A stretch of DNA of 64,000 nt from Aselliscus stoliczkanus (taxonomy: Eukaryota > Chordata > Mammalia > Chiroptera > Hipposideridae): NCBI GenBank assembly GCA_033961575.1, contig CM066735.1:34491501-34555500 (forward strand), given 5' to 3'. This document shows positions 60,591 through 64,000 of this stretch, in pieces. The translations under genes were made by a program, and so were the position numbers. The number at the start of each line of letters is the position of its first letter. The stretch's first letter is position 1. The notes under the pieces were generated by a model. That model was not told the origin of the DNA and did not search any database. It saw nothing but the letters and a program-made list of their open reading frames with translations.

Positions 60591-62440
60591 ATTTTTACAC
60601 TTTAAAATAAAAAAAGAAATCAAAACAGTATCAGAGTTTAGATTTGTACCAAAACATAATTATATACATTGCACTGGGCTTTATTCCTCCTAATAGAAAA
60701 TACAAAATGAGGACCTTTTCATTTTGTGGTCAAATAGCATTTATTTAGTATTTGAGAATAACATTGATTTTGTTTCCTAAGTGTTAAAGGCATGTGGTCT
60801 GCCTGCCTATCCAGTTTGGAGGTTTTCATAAAAGATCTAGCAGCACTTCCTTTTTTGGAGACTTTCCTATCCTTTCATCTACTTCCACACTCCTGTTTAA
60901 CCAGTAGGTTTTATCACAGTCCAAAACTGATGAAAGTATTTGCTGTAGATCTTACCGTAATTTGGCTAGGCAGTGGGGCAAAGTGCCACTTCCAGAACCA
61001 GAACCAGTTTGAGACCCATGTCAAAATTGCCCTCTAAAATATCATGAAAGCCCTCCTGTCGGCAGCCCCCCAGTGTTATAGTTCTCCAGTCTTATATTGA
61101 ACAGTGTGGGATTTCTTTAGGTAAGAACTTCTTAAGGCTATTCCATATTGCATGTTCTTTGTCAGTTTGTTTTAACAACTGAACTCCCTTCTCTATTTTG
61201 ATATACACATGGACCACTTTCAGATCATGGTCTTGCCAAGAAAAGGCTTTCCATACTTAATATGATAAAATGACGAGTGGCTGTCCTCTCCCTACTAGTA
61301 CAGAAAAATTCTGATGTATAAAACGCAATCATTTCTTCCGACACCAGTCAGACTAACCACACAGAAGTAAGTCTTGTACATTGAGTTGGTTGAGATCCTT
61401 GGTGTGGCTCTTCATAAGTAACCTTGATCAGAAAATAACATCTCCCAGAAGCAAGCTATATACTTTAACTCTAGTTAAATGATTTTGTTTAAAACCTTTT
61501 TTGAGTCCCTGTAGTGGAAAATCATAACCCATGATACATTTGTCTGCAATACTCATGGTTATTATCTGCAATACTCTGTGTTATTTAGGTTTTCCCATCT
61601 TTTCCAACATTTCTCCAAAAGTTATCTTTGTCCTCCCAAACGAACTCCTAGCATGCTGTTAATAGGATCTTTGTGCTTTTAAGCCTTCTTAAGGAAACTT
61701 CCTTCAAAGAGTTAATTGTGACCATTTGGCAAAGGTCAAGAATAGAAAGCTCTGGTTATTGAATTTCCTAAGGTCAGTTTTATTCTTAGATTTTTTTTCA
61801 ACTTCATCTGTACTTCAATATCTAGTTTCTATAGCAACTAAGATGCAGTTAGGTACTGGGTCAGAAAAGACAAATTTTAGATGTTAAGAAATTTAGTTTT
61901 TAACCTAGAGAGGGAAGATGCCAGGCAGGCAACACCTTTACAGCTTTTTTGGGCTTACGCCTACCTTTTATTTCCAGGAATTCTGTATTTTTTCCTGACA
62001 AGGCCAGCCATTTATCTGTTTTTCACACAGCCCCAGAAAAGATTGCTGCATCTCTGTTCAATAACTTAATCACAGTCAAATTGATTAACTAAATCAAGGC
62101 TGCCAAGAAAGAGAGAACTCTTCTTCTGTGGAGAAATTGTAGTGTCCAGTAGAATTATTTTTCTTCAAATATAATGTATTTGGGAATTATGTAAATTATC
62201 TCTTTACCTTGCATTCCCATTCCTTAACAATGCTTTTTGTTTTTTTCAAGTGCAATTGGAAAAATCTTGAATGGTACTTTTCTCTGTTCTCAGTCTATCT
62301 GGATTAGGGTGCAGACTATTGCATCACTTAGGTGGGGCCATGTTGGAGGTGAGAGAAATGTCAGACACTAGAAAGTGTAACATCAAAGAGATGGTACACA
62401 TACTTAATGTTACATCTTCAGAAATGTATATAGTACTTTA

Positions 62441-62555
62441 TTTTATTTTTATTTTTTTTTTGAGGGTAGTATCACTGGCCCTCACATATGGGACCTGAAC
62501 CGGGGCCGCTGGCTTCCCAAGCCAGTGCTTAACCACCGCGCCACTCGGCTGGCCC
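62441..62555 (-). mobile_element. Head-only tRNA-derived SINE, antisense, just upstream of NAF1 exon 3
   Basis: T-run, gagggtagtatcactggccc, then gccactcggctggccc. 14-base duplication tatata/gtacttta at 62427-62440 and 62560-62573, one mismatch. It ends 103 bases before exon 3. Confidence 0.96.
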
Positions 62556-62658
62556 AATATATATAATACTTTAAATGGAAATTGTGTCCCAGTATTTTTT
62601 TTTTTTAAGTTAAGTTGTGGAAGCTTGAGGAATGTTAATACTTTTTTTTATATTATAG

Positions 62659-62752
62659 GAACTACCTTCAGTTGAAGAACTCACTATTATTCTTCCTGAA
62701 GATACTGAATTAAAGCCTTTTGGGATGGTTTCAAGCATTATTGAACAATTAG
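62659..62752 (+). CDS. NAF1: NAF1 exon 3 (start of the conserved Gar1/Naf1 core)
   Basis: Third coding exon, 94 bases, preceded by TTATATTATAG and followed by donor GTATGT. The translation ELPSVEELTIILPEDTELKP continues with FGMVSSIIEQL and begins the region leading into the Gar1/Naf1 RNA-binding beta-barrel domain. That domain contacts the dyskerin catalytic domain (family knowledge). Frame continuity with exon 2 is exact. The exon ends in phase 1, so the gene continues past the window. It lies between antisense SINEs, 103 bases downstream of one and about 150 bases upstream of a nested pair. Confidence 0.95.
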
Positions 62753-62903
62753 GTATGTAAATAATTTTATAATTTTATTAATAGAAATTATCTTTTATAT
62801 CCAAGCATGCGTTTATAGTTAAAACAGATAAATTCATTTTTACATATATAAGTAATCTATAAATACATTGTATTTATAAAAATTTAAGTCTTTAATTCTG
62901 CCT

Positions 62904-63375
62904 TTTTTTTTTAAAGATTTTATTGGGGAAGGAGACCAACCAAGTTGTTGTCCTTCAATCTTAGTTGTGGAGGGTGCAGCTAGCTCAGCTCCAAGTCCAG
63001 TCCCCCTTTGGCCACCCTTGGGCAGCTCACAGCCGCTCAGCTCAAGGTGCTGTGTTACAATCTTAGTTGCTGGTGGGCGTAGCCACCATCCCATGTGGGA
63101 GTTGAACCCAGCAGCCTTGTTGGTAAGAGCGCACGCTCTATTCTCTGAGCCATCCAGGCGGCAGCTCAGCTCAAGGTGCCGAGTTCAATCTTTAGTTGCA
63201 GGTGGGCGTAGCCCACTATCGAACAGGCAATCTTGTTGTTACACCAGCAGAGCCATTCTGCCACCTGTTGGCAGCTCAGCTCGGGTGCAGCTCATTGGCC
63301 CATGTGGGAATCGAACCAGCGACCCTGTTGCCCAGAGCTTGTGCTCTTAACCAACTTGAGCAACTCAGCCGGCCC
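62904..63375 (-). mobile_element. Composite VES SINE, antisense, in NAF1 intron 3
   Basis: Tail ttaaagattttattggggaa at the left, then three tRNA-like modules (gttgaacccagcagccttgt; atcgaacaggcaatcttgtt; aatcgaaccagcgaccctgt), ending gcaactcagccggccc. Mirror-orientation relative of the element at 38015-38517. Confidence 0.9.
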
Positions 63376-63387
63376 ATAAGGCTGCCT

Positions 63388-63654
63388 CTTTTTTTTTTTT
63401 TTTTTTAATATTTTAATGGGGAATTGGGGGAGGGGACCAGCAGTGGGGAACCAGGAAAGGGGAACAGAAAGTTGTCCTTTTTTCCTTCAGTCTAGTTGTG
63501 GAGGACATTGCTTCACTGGCCCATGTTGGTATCATCACTGCTTTCTTCTCAGGTGAGGCATATGGGTCCCCGGCCTCTGGATGGCCGCTCACAGAGGCTC
63601 CTGTCCACTCACGCTGGCTGCCGGTCACTCACTGTAGCCTATGACACAGCCCTC
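63388..63654 (-). mobile_element. 5'-truncated VES-like SINE, antisense
   Basis: T-run, atggggaattgggggagggg, then cttcagtctagttgtggagg, then ccggcctctggatggccgct, ending within the tail. Duplication cataag-ctgc on both sides (63375 and 63655 regions), one mismatch. It inserted at the head edge of the previous SINE. Confidence 0.88.
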
Positions 63655-63711
63655 CATAAGTCTGCTTTTATAGACATGTTTCTCCAGAATTTTCTTTGTG
63701 TGATAGTCATT

Positions 63712-64000
63712 TTCGATTGCTATTAAATTAATACAAATTGAGTGGCTTAAAACAACAGAAATGTATTATTTATTTTACAGTTCTTTGGGATGGAAGTCTA
63801 ATATGGGTCTTACTAGGCTAAAATTAGGGCGTCCTTAGGGCTAAGCTTTTTTGTGGAGTTTCTAAGGGAGAATCCATATGCTGGCCCCTTTTAGCTTCTA
63901 GAGGCTGCCCGCATTCCTTAGCTCAGGGGCCCCTCCTTTAATCTCAAAGCCAATAGTGTAGCTTCTCCCTGAAGGCAGCCTGGAAAGGTTCTCTGCCTCT
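63712..64000 (-). repeat. ERVL-MaLR (MLT1-type) LTR, antisense, cut by window end
   Basis: attgagtggcttaaaacaac, then tctaatatgggtcttactag, then ggctaaaattagggcgtcct, then gcttctagaggctgcccgca. The reverse complement of the MLT1 LTR 3' half. Confidence 0.85.

Larger units (their letters stand above)
47406..62658 (+). other. NAF1: NAF1 intron 2
   Basis: 15253-base intron with GTAAGT...TATAG ends. It contains six antisense VES-like SINEs, a nested processed retrocopy (49292-50200), L2 fragments near 50.3, 53.9 and 57.6 kb, a hAT-type element near 56.5 kb and a degraded L1/HAL1 (about 58.8-60.6 kb). I see no recognisable gene or element in 47410-48630, 50450-52590, 52740-53600, 54120-55550, 55680-56420, 56660-57300, 57800-58740 or 60600-62420. 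Confidence 0.9.

Overview
This window is a nuclear genomic segment from a placental mammal, almost certainly a bat. The evidence for a bat is a dense set of young tRNA-derived SINEs with VES-like 3' parts (they end in a tail rich in CCCCAATTCCCCAATAAAATCTTT). They sit among ancient mammalian repeats (MIR, LINE-2, MER5, Tigger, MaLR LTRs) and AT-rich L1 debris. The family or genus of bat cannot be fixed from the sequence alone.

The only protein-coding gene I can support is the 5' part of NAF1 on the + strand. NAF1 is the H/ACA ribonucleoprotein assembly factor needed for biogenesis of snoRNPs, scaRNPs and telomerase RNP. A TATA-less CpG island (about 43.8-44.65 kb) holds the promoter and exon 1 (CDS 44134-44477). 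Exon 2 is 47234-47405 and exon 3 is 62659-62752. The gene continues beyond the window. The joined frame is open across both introns and covers 203 codons plus one base.

Positions 1 to about 43.7 kb are upstream intergenic DNA with no convincing gene. This stretch is a palimpsest of L1, L2, MIR, hAT (MER5-type), Tigger and mariner remnants, MaLR and other LTRs, twelve VES-like SINE insertions, and several long polypurine/polypyrimidine microsatellites. Intron 1 (2.76 kb) holds an old antisense L2 reverse-transcriptase remnant split by an L1 3' end. Intron 2 (15.25 kb) and the start of intron 3 hold eight SINEs, all antisense to NAF1. They also hold a degenerate L1 or HAL1 and a processed retrocopy of an unidentified gene, inserted into the head of one SINE.

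I found no CRISPR array, operon, tRNA or rRNA gene, or intact transposon. I do not see a previously undescribed functional system. The most interesting items are the nested retrocopy-in-SINE, the two SINE architectures (head-only and head-plus-tail) sharing a terminal palindrome, the antisense SINE bias inside NAF1, and an unassigned stretch at about 2.8-3.66 kb.
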